Below the pieces are notes generated by a model that searched no databases, was not told the DNA's origin, and saw only the letters and a program-made list of their open reading frames with translations. From NCBI GenBank assembly GCA_913043205.1, contig CAJWLF010000015.1, forward strand, positions 1-50,944: a stretch of DNA of 50,944 nucleotides, written 5' to 3'. This stretch comes from an uncultured Chloroflexota bacterium. GTDB taxonomy: Bacteria > Chloroflexota > UBA11872 > VXNJ01. Positions 36,998 to 44,555 of the stretch are shown here, piece after piece. The position numbers and the translations under genes were made by a program. Position 1 is the first letter of the stretch; every line of letters starts with the position of its first letter.

Positions 36998-38590
36998 ATG
37001 ATGAATTCGCCAAAAGAAGTCCTTCTGGGAGAGGAAGCTCGAGCTCGCTTAAAACAAGGAGTCGATATAGTTGGCGATGCTGTAGGGACAACTATCGGGC
37101 CGAGGGGTAAGAATGTGGTGATCGAACGCAAGTACGGAAGCCCTACTATCACCAACGACGGCTACACCGTCGCAAACAACATTGATGATTTGTCCGACCC
37201 GTTTGTCAACGCTGGAGTTCTGCTGGCTTACCAAGCAGCCAAAAAAACAAATAGTACAGCGGGAGACGGCACCAGTACGGCGACCATCCTAACTCAACAT
37301 ATATATGCAGAAGCACACAAAATTATCGCTTCTGGCGTAAACGCTATGGTCCTTAGAAAAGGAATGGAAAAGGCCGCCGCGGCGGTGGCAGAAGCTATCG
37401 TCGCCTCATCACGGCAAGTGGCTGGGCTAGAAGAGCTGGAGTGGGTAGCCAGCATATCTGCCAACGATCCGGAAATGGGCAAACTTATTGCTGGTGTATT
37501 GTACGAAGTAGGCAAGGACGGTGGCGTTAACATAGAGGATGGTCGCACAGCAGACGTTGATGTCGAATATGTTAGTGGAGTCACATTTGACCGCGGGTTC
37601 GTATCTCCATACTTTGCAGGAGCTGATCAGGAGACCCAAACGACATTGGACAATCCATCCGTCTTTGTAACTGATCAAAAAATAAGCGCTGCTTCCGATA
37701 TACTCCCGTTTCTGGAAAAATTCTTGGCTACTGGTCAGAAAAGTTTACTAATTATCGCTGAGGATATTGAAGGTGAAGCCCTAGGCACTCTGGTATTGAA
37801 CAAGCTACGAGGTGTGTTAGATGTAGTGGCCGTAAAGGCCCCAGCCTTCGGAGACCGACGACGAGGCATGCTAGAAGATTACGCTATATTTAGCGGTGGG
37901 GAACTTTACGCAAAAGAAACCGGTGTCGGTTGGGATGATGTCGGATTGGATTACCTCGGTAGCGTCGAAAGCGCCACGATTCGCAAAGATGAAACCGTTC
38001 TAATAAAGGGATCTGGTACAGAAAAAGACGTAAAAAAGCGTATCGATTTCCTGTGGGGCCAGCATGAAGCTGCTAAAAACGACTTTGACCGAGAAAAACT
38101 ATCCGAGCGAGCTAACACTCTAAGCGGCACCGTTGCCGTAATTAACGTAGGTGCCCCTACTGAGGTTGAACAGAAAGAGCGCAAGGCCCGAGTGGAAGAT
38201 GCTGTACACGCATCTCGCGCAGCTTTAGAAGATGGAGTTGTTCCTGGCGGAGGCACAGCCCTCATACGAGCTGCCTCAGCAATTAATGATCTCGATTTAT
38301 CCGGCGATGAGCTTATCGGAGCTGGAATCATCCAAAAGGCACTCTCCCAACCATTAATGCGCATCGCGGATAATGCAGGAGAGGAGGGGGCTGTTGTAGC
38401 ATCAAAGGTATCTAATGGTGACGGGGCCTTCGGCTTCAATGCAGCCACTGGAGAATACGAAGATCTGGTAAAGGCAGGAATCGTGGACCCCACCAAGGTT
38501 GTCAGATTGGCCGTCGAAAACGCAGTCAGTGCCGCGGTCATGATAACCACAACAGAAACACTGGTAGTGGACGCTTCGGAAAACAGTTAG
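36998..38590 (+). CDS. groEL: 60-kDa chaperonin GroEL, stand-alone copy
   Basis: A 530-residue type I chaperonin. ATPase residues are present: Asp54 in TITNDGYTV, Asp90 in AGDGTSTAT and the Asp in RVEDAVHASRAALEDG (about residue 400). FGDRRRGMLEDYAIFSGG and GGGTAL are also typical. It lacks the Gly-Gly-Met repeat tail, ending VVDASENS, and no groES gene adjoins it, so it may be a second, divergent copy. AGGAG lies 10 bases before the ATG. No CIRCE element was found upstream. Confidence 0.94.
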   Translation: MMNSPKEVLLGEEARARLKQGVDIVGDAVGTTIGPRGKNVVIERKYGSPTITNDGYTVANNIDDLSDPFVNAGVLLAYQAAKKTNSTAGDGTSTATILTQHIYAEAHKIIASGVNAMVLRKGMEKAAAAVAEAIVASSRQVAGLEELEWVASISANDPEMGKLIAGVLYEVGKDGGVNIEDGRTADVDVEYVSGVTFDRGFVSPYFAGADQETQTTLDNPSVFVTDQKISAASDILPFLEKFLATGQKSLLIIAEDIEGEALGTLVLNKLRGVLDVVAVKAPAFGDRRRGMLEDYAIFSGGELYAKETGVGWDDVGLDYLGSVESATIRKDETVLIKGSGTEKDVKKRIDFLWGQHEAAKNDFDREKLSERANTLSGTVAVINVGAPTEVEQKERKARVEDAVHASRAALEDGVVPGGGTALIRAASAINDLDLSGDELIGAGIIQKALSQPLMRIADNAGEEGAVVASKVSNGDGAFGFNAATGEYEDLVKAGIVDPTKVVRLAVENAVSAAVMITTTETLVVDASENS

Positions 38591-38730
38591 ACAAAGGCTA
38601 GCTCACAATTGCAGAACAATGCCCTCTACGGGCTTGGTCTGTGCACATCCCACCTTAAGGCCACTCTAGTACCAAAGCAGCACAGGAGGGCCCCACTACA
38701 CAATCGTCGCCACTTTGACACTATAACGAC

Positions 38731-39129
38731 TCAATAAACAGTTTCGACACGGGACCAATTAACGGGCACCGCCGGTACTGCTAAATCTTCTTGACCAACA
38801 CTAAACGGCTCAACATCAGAGTCATCGTAAACCCCCCTTAAATGATTAGAGGGCAATCTCCCACTGGCAACCAAGGCATCACAAAAGGCTTCTATGGTCT
38901 TGTACCTGGCATACCATTCATAAGCATTACCAAAACTATCCGTATGATCGGCAAAATAGCAGACCACATCCCTAACCGTCACAAATTCTATGTCATTACG
39001 CCTAGACACGTATGAACAGAACTCCCCTATCCAAGAAACTCGCTCAACCAACTCAGCTCCACTTACCACCTTGTTTTCAACCAAATAAGCTTTATACCAA
39101 TCACTGGCCATTGTTATTCTCAACGACAT
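38731..39129 (-). CDS. Small protein resembling a tyrosine-recombinase N-terminal (core-binding) domain
   Basis: A 132-residue protein using ATG 39129, which has GGGGAGG 8 bases upstream (a TTG at 39177 is less likely). Its sequence resembles the SAM-like DNA-binding domain of phage integrases: a first helix (WYKAYLVENKV), VTVRDVVCYFADHT and YKTIEAFCDALVASGRLPSNHLRGVY, which parallels the 'lrsfFryLv.eglipsNPa' pattern. No catalytic Arg-His-Arg-Tyr domain follows. It is either a decayed integrase or a small DNA-binding protein. A structured leader with an internal terminator lies upstream. Confidence 0.6.
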   Translation of the reverse strand: MSLRITMASDWYKAYLVENKVVSGAELVERVSWIGEFCSYVSRRNDIEFVTVRDVVCYFADHTDSFGNAYEWYARYKTIEAFCDALVASGRLPSNHLRGVYDDSDVEPFSVGQEDLAVPAVPVNWSRVETVY

Positions 39130-39260
39130 CTGCAGAACCTCCCCTTTTGCTGCAGTTCGGGCGACAACCACCGACAATGGCAGCAGCCCCTTTGTAATTT
39201 AATTGGTTACTGGCGTAACGAAACTCTGATTTCTACCCGCCAGACTAAAACCACATAAAG

Positions 39261-39284
39261 AAAAACCCTCGCCATTGGCGAGGG
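39261..39284 (-). terminator. Intrinsic terminator (minus strand)
   Basis: An 8-base-pair perfect stem, CCCTCGCC/GGCGAGGG, with a 3-base loop (39266-39284), followed on the minus strand by five T residues. It lies about 105 bases downstream of a strong promoter and 132 bases upstream of the next minus-strand start codon. Confidence 0.8.
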
Positions 39285-39389
39285 GCATTGTCAAACAGTC
39301 ACCAAGGATTCCATACTGAGTTGCTCGGGCGGGCATGTTGCGAGCTCCTTAATACAGTGTGGAACCATAACTAACTTGGATCCTAATAA
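39261..39389 (-). ncRNA. Candidate structured leader/small RNA upstream of the integrase-like gene
   Basis: A strong promoter at 39424-39396 should start an RNA near 39389. The RNA can fold into a long hairpin. Bases 39364-39355 pair with 39318-39309 (9 of 10 pairs), extended by GG/CC across a bulge, with an inner stem 39345-39341 with 39327-39323. It ends at an intrinsic terminator. Inside it, AAGGAG is 8 bases before an ATG at 39336, which lies in the loop of the inner stem. The result is either a free-standing RNA of about 129 nt or an attenuated leader for the downstream gene. I recognise no known RNA family. Confidence 0.5.
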
Positions 39390-39395
39390 TAAACG

Positions 39396-39424
39396 AGTCT
39401 ACGACTCACTTAGCAACCTGTCAA
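39396..39424 (-). promoter_or_regulatory. Strong sigma70-like promoter (minus strand)
   Basis: Consensus -35 TTGACA (39424-39419), a 17-base spacer and -10 TAGACT (39401-39396). It is one of the best promoter matches seen in the window. It drives the candidate leader/small RNA and possibly the integrase-like gene. Confidence 0.65.
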
Positions 39425-39619
39425 TGATTTTACTGCCGGATATCTGTACGTTTCACACAGGATTATTGTTCAGGTGCACCACGCCCCAACATTGTGACGA
39501 CCTACACTTCAATGGTAGATTCGTTCCGATTGTAACCCCCTCGTTACCCTACCCACTCGCCGCCGACAACACAAAAGTGCTAGCCTAAGCAGAATCTAAT
39601 ATTGGAGGCGCCTGGTTTT

Positions 39620-40933
39620 ATGAATCGCCGTGAATATAACGGAATGCGGGCCCTCGTTATGGGGCTAGGCCTAAACGGTGGAGGAGCAGGAGTGGCAAAA
39701 TTTCTAGCCACCCGCGGAGCCCACGTGACAGTAACCGATCTGCGCGACGAAAATATTTTGCGCCCAAGCCTCAGCACATTGCACGGCTTAGATATAAATT
39801 ACATCCTAGGTCACCATAGAGAAGAAGACTTTAGCAACGCGGATCTGGTCGTCCGAAACCCTGCTGTTCCGCTCGATTCCCCATACCTTCAAGAAGCTAG
39901 AATGGCTGGAATACCCATAGAAATGGAAACAGGCTTGTTCTTCAACGAGTTTCCTCGGTCACAAATTATTGGGGTCACAGGAACGAGGGGCAAGAGCACT
40001 ACGGCGGCATTCATTCAGCATGCACTATCTTCATCGGGTGCTCAAGCACACCTGGCAGGGAACATGCGGGTGTCAGCGGTCGCATTGCTTGACACAATCT
40101 CTGATAGCGATCTAGTGGTGCTAGAGTTGTCCAGCTGGCAACTGGAAGGCCTTAGACAACACGAGATTTCCCCCTCTGTAGCGGTTGTCACAAATTTACT
40201 GCCAGACCATTTGGATCGTTACAGAGACATCCACGACTATGCTTCCGCGAAAAGGATAATCGTTCAGTACCAAGAACAAAACGATCTAGCCATACTTAAC
40301 AAGAGAAACGCCTTTACCATGTCTTTTGCTTCCCACACAAAGGCTCGAGTTGAATTTTTTTCCGAGGACGACATTGTTCCATCCTGGGACAATGCTCGAA
40401 TACGCGGAACGCACAATAGGGGCAACCTGGCCGCCGCCATGCCAGTACTCGCTAATTTTGGCCTGAGCCGTGCCGAAATACGACAATCAGTTGAATCCTT
40501 TAGAGGATTACCATACCGCCAACAAGTTGTCCGCGAAGCAGATGGCATCCTTTACATTAATGACACAACATCCACAAGCCCAGATGCTGCAATAGCAGCC
40601 CTGAACACATGCCCCCCACCATTAGTGTGGATTGCCGGTGGGGCCGATAAAGGCTTGAGCTTCAGTAACTTGGCTGCTGCTGTTCATAGACTGAAAGATG
40701 CTATAAAGGCAATAATACTGCTTCCAGGGCAAGGAACTGATGCGTTACAGCCATTGCTTCCTCGCGACAAGACTCATACGGTACAGACAATGCAGGAAGC
40801 TGTATCATTAGCAAATTGTTTGTCTTCGCCCAAAGATACAATTTTGTTGTCACCAGCATGCGCATCCTTCAACAGCTACAACAATGAGTTTCATCGAGGA
40901 GAACAGTTCAATAAAGCAGTCAACAACATCTAG
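39620..40933 (+). CDS. murD: UDP-N-acetylmuramoylalanine--D-glutamate ligase
   Basis: A 437-residue Mur ligase that adds D-glutamate to UDP-MurNAc-L-Ala in peptidoglycan synthesis. The Rossmann-like UDP domain starts LVMGLGLNGGGAGVAKFL. The ATP loop is GVTGTRGKSTT (Arg and Ser where GTNGKTT is usual), followed by LELSSWQLEGL, TNLLPDHLDRY and the C-terminal YINDTTSTSPDAAIAAL and WIAGGADKG. ATG 39620 is preceded by GGAGG; the TTG at 39602 is within that site. No other mur genes are adjacent. Its presence implies a peptidoglycan wall. Confidence 0.94.
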   Translation: MNRREYNGMRALVMGLGLNGGGAGVAKFLATRGAHVTVTDLRDENILRPSLSTLHGLDINYILGHHREEDFSNADLVVRNPAVPLDSPYLQEARMAGIPIEMETGLFFNEFPRSQIIGVTGTRGKSTTAAFIQHALSSSGAQAHLAGNMRVSAVALLDTISDSDLVVLELSSWQLEGLRQHEISPSVAVVTNLLPDHLDRYRDIHDYASAKRIIVQYQEQNDLAILNKRNAFTMSFASHTKARVEFFSEDDIVPSWDNARIRGTHNRGNLAAAMPVLANFGLSRAEIRQSVESFRGLPYRQQVVREADGILYINDTTSTSPDAAIAALNTCPPPLVWIAGGADKGLSFSNLAAAVHRLKDAIKAIILLPGQGTDALQPLLPRDKTHTVQTMQEAVSLANCLSSPKDTILLSPACASFNSYNNEFHRGEQFNKAVNNI

Positions 40934-40978
40934 CCTGCCCTTTCTGCATGATCAGTCACAACATATAGATGGTGCAAA

Positions 40979-41716
40979 CTGCTAGTCCTAATCATTGCAG
41001 ACATTCATTCCAACCTGGCTGCCCTAGAAAGTGTTTTAGCTCACGCACCAGCATGCGAGGAGACATGGTTCTTGGGAGATCTAGTCGGCTACGGGCCTCA
41101 GCCTAACGAGTGCATAGATCTACTGGCCAACCGACATCGCTTAGTTGCAGTACCGGGCAATCATGACTGGGGCGCGATAGGCAAGATCCCGCTGACCGAT
41201 TTCAACCCAGATGCCAACAAAGCTTGTTCTTGGACCGCTGAGCAACTCAGTTCAAGCAGCCAGTCTTTCCTAGAACACTTGGCCCCCAGCGTAATTGTCC
41301 CGAAAGCCCTTCTGGTGCACGGAAGCCCACGCCATCCGATAAGCGAGTATTTAAGCAATGAGTCTCTTGCCCAATCCAATTTCGATTTTTTTGGAACACC
41401 CTTATGCTTTGTCGGCCACACTCATATACCTACAATTTTTCACGCTCAAGATACTACACAGACCAACAAATCCCCCATAGCCACGTTGACATCGGAGACT
41501 CCCTATCCCTTGCCCAAAGAAAAAACAATAGTCAACCCTGGAAGCGTAGGACAGCCCCGTGATGGAATTTCTGCGGCGTCTTATATGGTTTTCGACACCG
41601 AAACATATTCGGTCACCCTCTTCAGAACACCATACGACATATCGAAAACCGTAGCAGCCATTGAACAGGCAGGCCTACCCAAATCGCTATCTGAGCGCCT
41701 GAAATACGGTTGGTAG
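40979..41716 (+). CDS. Metallophosphoesterase (YfcE/MJ0936-like), apparent CTG start
   Basis: A protein of about 245 residues of the small calcineurin-like phosphodiesterase family. Its metal motifs are IADIHSNLAALESVL, WFLGDLVGYGP, VPGNHDWGA, VHGSPRHP, FVGHTHIP and NPGSVGQPR, a complete set. The first ATG, GTG or TTG in frame is TTG 41072, which would remove the essential Asp-X-His motif. The frame opens after a TGA near 40949, and the only plausible start is CTG at 40979 (LLVLIIADIHSN). Either a rare start codon or a small sequence error upstream is involved. Confidence 0.85.
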   Translation: MLVLIIADIHSNLAALESVLAHAPACEETWFLGDLVGYGPQPNECIDLLANRHRLVAVPGNHDWGAIGKIPLTDFNPDANKACSWTAEQLSSSSQSFLEHLAPSVIVPKALLVHGSPRHPISEYLSNESLAQSNFDFFGTPLCFVGHTHIPTIFHAQDTTQTNKSPIATLTSETPYPLPKEKTIVNPGSVGQPRDGISAASYMVFDTETYSVTLFRTPYDISKTVAAIEQAGLPKSLSERLKYGW

Positions 41717-41728
41717 GCATAACCCGGT

Positions 41729-41757
41729 TTGACCACTGCCAATGCTGTACGTACACT
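41729..41757 (+). promoter_or_regulatory. Promoter of the SWIM-gene leader
   Basis: -35 TTGACC (41729-41734), a 17-base spacer and -10 TACACT (41752-41757), 13 bases after the phosphodiesterase stop. The predicted transcript starts near 41764. Confidence 0.55.
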
Positions 41758-41762
41758 CTTCG

Positions 41763-41852
41763 TTATGATGATCTGAAATGGAGTGTGGAGTCAGTGCCTC
41801 TTACACTTCGTTGTTGTCGATAAAAGCACCTTCAAATGAAGGTGCTTTTCTT
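41763..41852 (+). ncRNA. Candidate structured leader RNA of the SWIM gene
   Basis: The predicted RNA begins with a hairpin at 41780-41809. GGAGUGU-GGAG pairs with CUCU-(U)-ACACUUC around a 7-base loop, giving 11 pairs with one bulge. A short linker and a 12-pair intrinsic terminator follow. The U-tract ends 18 bases before the ATG of the SWIM gene, and that gene's AGGAGGT starts 4 bases later. This is the layout of a transcription attenuator or of a short RNA with readthrough. No known riboswitch class is recognised. Confidence 0.5.
41822..41852 (+). terminator. Intrinsic terminator in the SWIM-gene leader
   Basis: A 12-base-pair perfect stem, AAAAGCACCTTC/GAAGGTGCTTTT, with an AAAT loop, followed by CTT. 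The A-rich and T-rich ends make it usable on either strand. It lies between the promoter at 41729-41757 and the SWIM-gene ribosome-binding site. Confidence 0.8.
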
Positions 41853-41869
41853 ATAGGAGGTCAAGCCCC

Positions 41870-42115
41870 ATGCTATCCAGTCCAATAAGAAAAATTCTGA
41901 AAGCCCATACTTATGCTGAAGAGCCTGATCGTGTAACGATTACAGATTTTCACGCTAGTTTTCAAGGCGACAACGGAGACCATGAACTTTCATACAGCGT
42001 CGACGGATGGTCATGCACATGCGATTTTTCTAAGGCTCGGAGCTATTGCTCTCATAGCATGGCCCTAGAGAAACTTCTCGGCCCGATGGTAAAAGCAATT
42101 GGACAAAAAGCATAA
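41870..42115 (+). CDS. Small SWIM zinc-finger protein
   Basis: An 81-residue protein with a SWIM-type zinc-binding pattern: Cys49, Cys51, Cys60 and His62 in WSCTCDFSKARSYCSHSMAL (CxC-x8-CxH). The preceding residues (RVTITDFHASFQGDNGDHELSY) supply the usual short strands. SWIM domains mediate DNA or protein binding; stand-alone versions are uncharacterised. The ribosome-binding site AGGAGGT, 8 bases before the ATG, is the best in the region. A terminator just upstream suggests control by attenuation. smpB and the tmRNA gene follow. Confidence 0.85.
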   Translation: MLSSPIRKILKAHTYAEEPDRVTITDFHASFQGDNGDHELSYSVDGWSCTCDFSKARSYCSHSMALEKLLGPMVKAIGQKA

Positions 42116-42249
42116 ATTTGAGCAATTGGCGACAATATTGTCGACCTATATTGATTTTTGTGATTATCCTGGTCAAACCCCTATATTCTTCTTGCCGACA
42201 GCTATAGGAACCATATCAACAATTGTCGGCTCGGAAACAGTAGATCAAA

Positions 42250-42744
42250 ATGCCCTCTCTCAAAAAGCGAAAACATTTCGCGCAATCCACAGCATCCGCT
42301 AAGCAGGTACTCTCCGTAAACCGCAGAGCCCGCTATGATTACGCCATTTCCGAAACACTTGTTGCCGGGCTTCAACTCACTGGCACAGAAATCAAATCCC
42401 TTCGAAACCGCAACTTAAGTTTGGCGGAAGGTTACATCCAAGTGAATTCAGGGCAAGCTTATTTACATGGAGTCTATATTGCCCCATACGGCCCAGCTGG
42501 GGCACAGAACCACGACCCCAAGCGAATCAGGACTCTCCTTTTGCATCGCGGAGAGATAGATCACCTAATGAGCAAGACAAACATACAAGGCTTTACAGCT
42601 GTCCCACTTCAACTTTTTCTGTCCGGTCGATTCGCAAAACTGGAAATTGGTATCGGAAAAGGCCGTAAACGTTATGATAAGCGTGCATTAATCGCTAAGC
42701 GGGATGCTGAGCGAGATATGCTAAGGTACCTTAAGGGTCGCTAA
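42250..42744 (+). CDS. smpB: SsrA-binding protein SmpB
   Basis: A 164-residue SmpB, which carries tmRNA to stalled ribosomes. Family blocks are NRRARYDYAISETLVAGLQLTGTEIKSLR, SLAEGYIQV, AYLHGVYIAPY and the basic C-terminal helix GKGRKRYDKRALIAKRDAERDM. The protein ends soon after, with LRYLKGR. It is directly followed (19 bases) by its RNA partner ssrA, an arrangement common in bacteria. No strong Shine-Dalgarno sequence precedes the ATG. Confidence 0.96.
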   Translation: MPSLKKRKHFAQSTASAKQVLSVNRRARYDYAISETLVAGLQLTGTEIKSLRNRNLSLAEGYIQVNSGQAYLHGVYIAPYGPAGAQNHDPKRIRTLLLHRGEIDHLMSKTNIQGFTAVPLQLFLSGRFAKLEIGIGKGRKRYDKRALIAKRDAERDMLRYLKGR

Positions 42745-42763
42745 CCCTTTCTGTGCTAAAAAC

Positions 42764-43114
42764 GGGGATGCTGGGTTTCGACAGAATTCCGAAGCTCGTT
42801 TTTGCAGGCCGAGAATGTCGCCAATCTCGCTAAACTGACGACAAAATATAATTGCCAACAAAGAGATGGCACTCGCCGCATAATTAGTCGGTGACGTCCT
42901 TCCCGGTTTTCCCTGGTGACTGGGAATGGGCGACATTCAGCCAGGGGGCTCCAGCCCCGACGCCCGTAAAGGCTGGCTGAGAGCTTCGGGCTAGCCTAGA
43001 GGCTTCCCGTCCGATGGACATCCTCTAGGGACACAATTAAATCGGACTAAGCCTGTAGATGAAGCGAGATGACGGATTTTGGACGGGGCGTTCGACTCGC
43101 CCCCATCTCCACCA
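42764..43114 (+). ncRNA. ssrA: Transfer-messenger RNA (tmRNA)
   Basis: A 351-nt tmRNA. The 5' GGGGATG pairs with CATCTCC before the encoded 3' ACCA. A T-arm is visible (GGGCG-TTCGACT-CGCCC at about 43086-43102), and the 5' end has the characteristic GGGTTTCGAC. The tag frame starts at GCC 42854 and encodes ANKEMALAA followed by TAA (42881-42883); with the charged alanine the tag is AANKEMALAA. The ending ALAA is the usual ClpXP/Lon degron, and clpX and clpP lie 1.5-3.5 kb downstream. Pseudoknot pairings were not traced in full. Confidence 0.95.
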
Positions 43115-43229
43115 CTGCCTTATAACGGCAAAATAGCTCAATGTGGACTATAACAAAGCTCAAAAGTCTGTTTGTACTTGGGATGGAAATAGAAGTTTGA
43201 ATTTTTATCGCGCCCTAGAGCTTCAAAAT

Positions 43230-44555
43230 ATGGCCCGCAAAAGTTTTCATTTAAGGGCTAGCTCGCTATTGATTCCAGCTTCCCTAAATTTTGGCATGGT
43301 CAACCTCATCGCTCCAATTCTAAATGCCACCATGGCTCGCAGCCATGATCCAGCTGCCGCCATCGGAGGGTATGCCATAGCAGCTGGCATAGCGACCTTG
43401 ATTGGCTTGCCAAGCTTGCGCATAGCTCAACTAACCCTCGTTTATTCCGACACTCCACTATCTCTTGCCCGAGTAAAAGGCTTGGTCCTAATGTTAGCTT
43501 GCGCAGCAGGTCTATTGAGCGCTTTAGCTGGACTGACACCAATATCGCAATTATTGGTAGACAACCTTTTCGCAGCCAAAGGCAAATTAGCAGCTGAGGC
43601 CTCTACAGCACTCGCTTTGTTAACACCATTGCCGGCTCTACTGATAATACGTTCACATCTTTACGGACTAACAATTCGCTCTAGTAACGGTCGAGCGATT
43701 TTCTACATCACTTTGGCTGGGCTTGCCACAGTCGCATCTATTACTTGGACTATGCCACAATTATTTGGCTCGGGCACAACCGGCGCCACTATTAGCGCCA
43801 TTGCAGTGACGACAGGGGCCTGTATAGAGTGTGTACTTCTCTTTATAGTCAGCGTAAACAAACCACCCGTGTTCCCCAGGCCAACATCAGCTACCCCCAC
43901 ATACCGGGCCATGCTGTACTTCTTTGGCCCTTTGCTAGTCGCAGCCTTTCTCCCCACAGTTACCATTCCTCTGGTGAACGCATCTGTAGCACGGGCCGCT
44001 AACGCAGAAACAAACCTCGCAGCCCTCGCACTATCTCGCAGCCTTTTTGAATTTCTTATCTTTCCTCTGTGGGGGCTTCAACCAACAATTTTGTCCCTGT
44101 TGGGATCCAAAGAATCCCCCAGGAAATTGGCGTCTTACGCTATTTGCATAGGATTCCTTTGCTTGGCTCCTTGCCTAGCGGTAGCACACATATCACAAGC
44201 CACACATTTAATTCTAGGCAACCTAATGGGAGCCAAAGGATCCATATACGCCACCGCCATTATCGCACTGAAGATTATGGTAGTTTTGCCACCATTTTTA
44301 GCCATAGAGCAAATCTATTCGTCAGCCCTCCTCAGGCTGCACCGGTCACTTCCATTTATCTACATAAATCTGATTCGGCTCGCAGTTCTTGCTTTCAGTT
44401 TGTACTCCTTGTCAAATTGGACACCACTATCAGGGGTGGTAATCGGCGCATTATCGATGACGATCGCCCTTTTGGTAGAATCGATAACAACATACGGCTG
44501 GGGAAAGCCCGCACAGCAGGCTCTACAGACCCAAGTAGCTTGGCCGAAAACTTAA
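43230..44555 (+). CDS. MATE/flippase-like multi-helix membrane protein
   Basis: About 441 residues of hydrophobic sequence, probably twelve transmembrane helices, with MOP-superfamily character: an N-terminal [20 protein letters not shown], a long series of helices rich in Ala, Leu and Ile, and a mirrored second half from about residue 225. It could export drugs, sugars or lipids, and I cannot name a substrate. The frame extends to GTG 43143 but ATG 43230 gives a more usual N-terminus. Its stop overlaps the convergent clpX stop by 4 bases. Confidence 0.7.
   Translation: MARKSFHLRASSLLIPASLNFGMVNLIAPILNATMARSHDPAAAIGGYAIAAGIATLIGLPSLRIAQLTLVYSDTPLSLARVKGLVLMLACAAGLLSALAGLTPISQLLVDNLFAAKGKLAAEASTALALLTPLPALLIIRSHLYGLTIRSSNGRAIFYITLAGLATVASITWTMPQLFGSGTTGATISAIAVTTGACIECVLLFIVSVNKPPVFPRPTSATPTYRAMLYFFGPLLVAAFLPTVTIPLVNASVARAANAETNLAALALSRSLFEFLIFPLWGLQPTILSLLGSKESPRKLASYAICIGFLCLAPCLAVAHISQATHLILGNLMGAKGSIYATAIIALKIMVVLPPFLAIEQIYSSALLRLHRSLPFIYINLIRLAVLAFSLYSLSNWTPLSGVVIGALSMTIALLVESITTYGWGKPAQQALQTQVAWPKT

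Noticed and set aside
39376-39588. 70-codon plus-strand frame opposite the candidate minus-strand RNA
   Set aside because: No ribosome-binding site or family resemblance; it lies antisense to a clear promoter.
42099-42302. 67-codon plus-strand frame between the SWIM gene and smpB
   Set aside because: It overlaps both neighbours in another frame, has no ribosome-binding site and no recognisable sequence.
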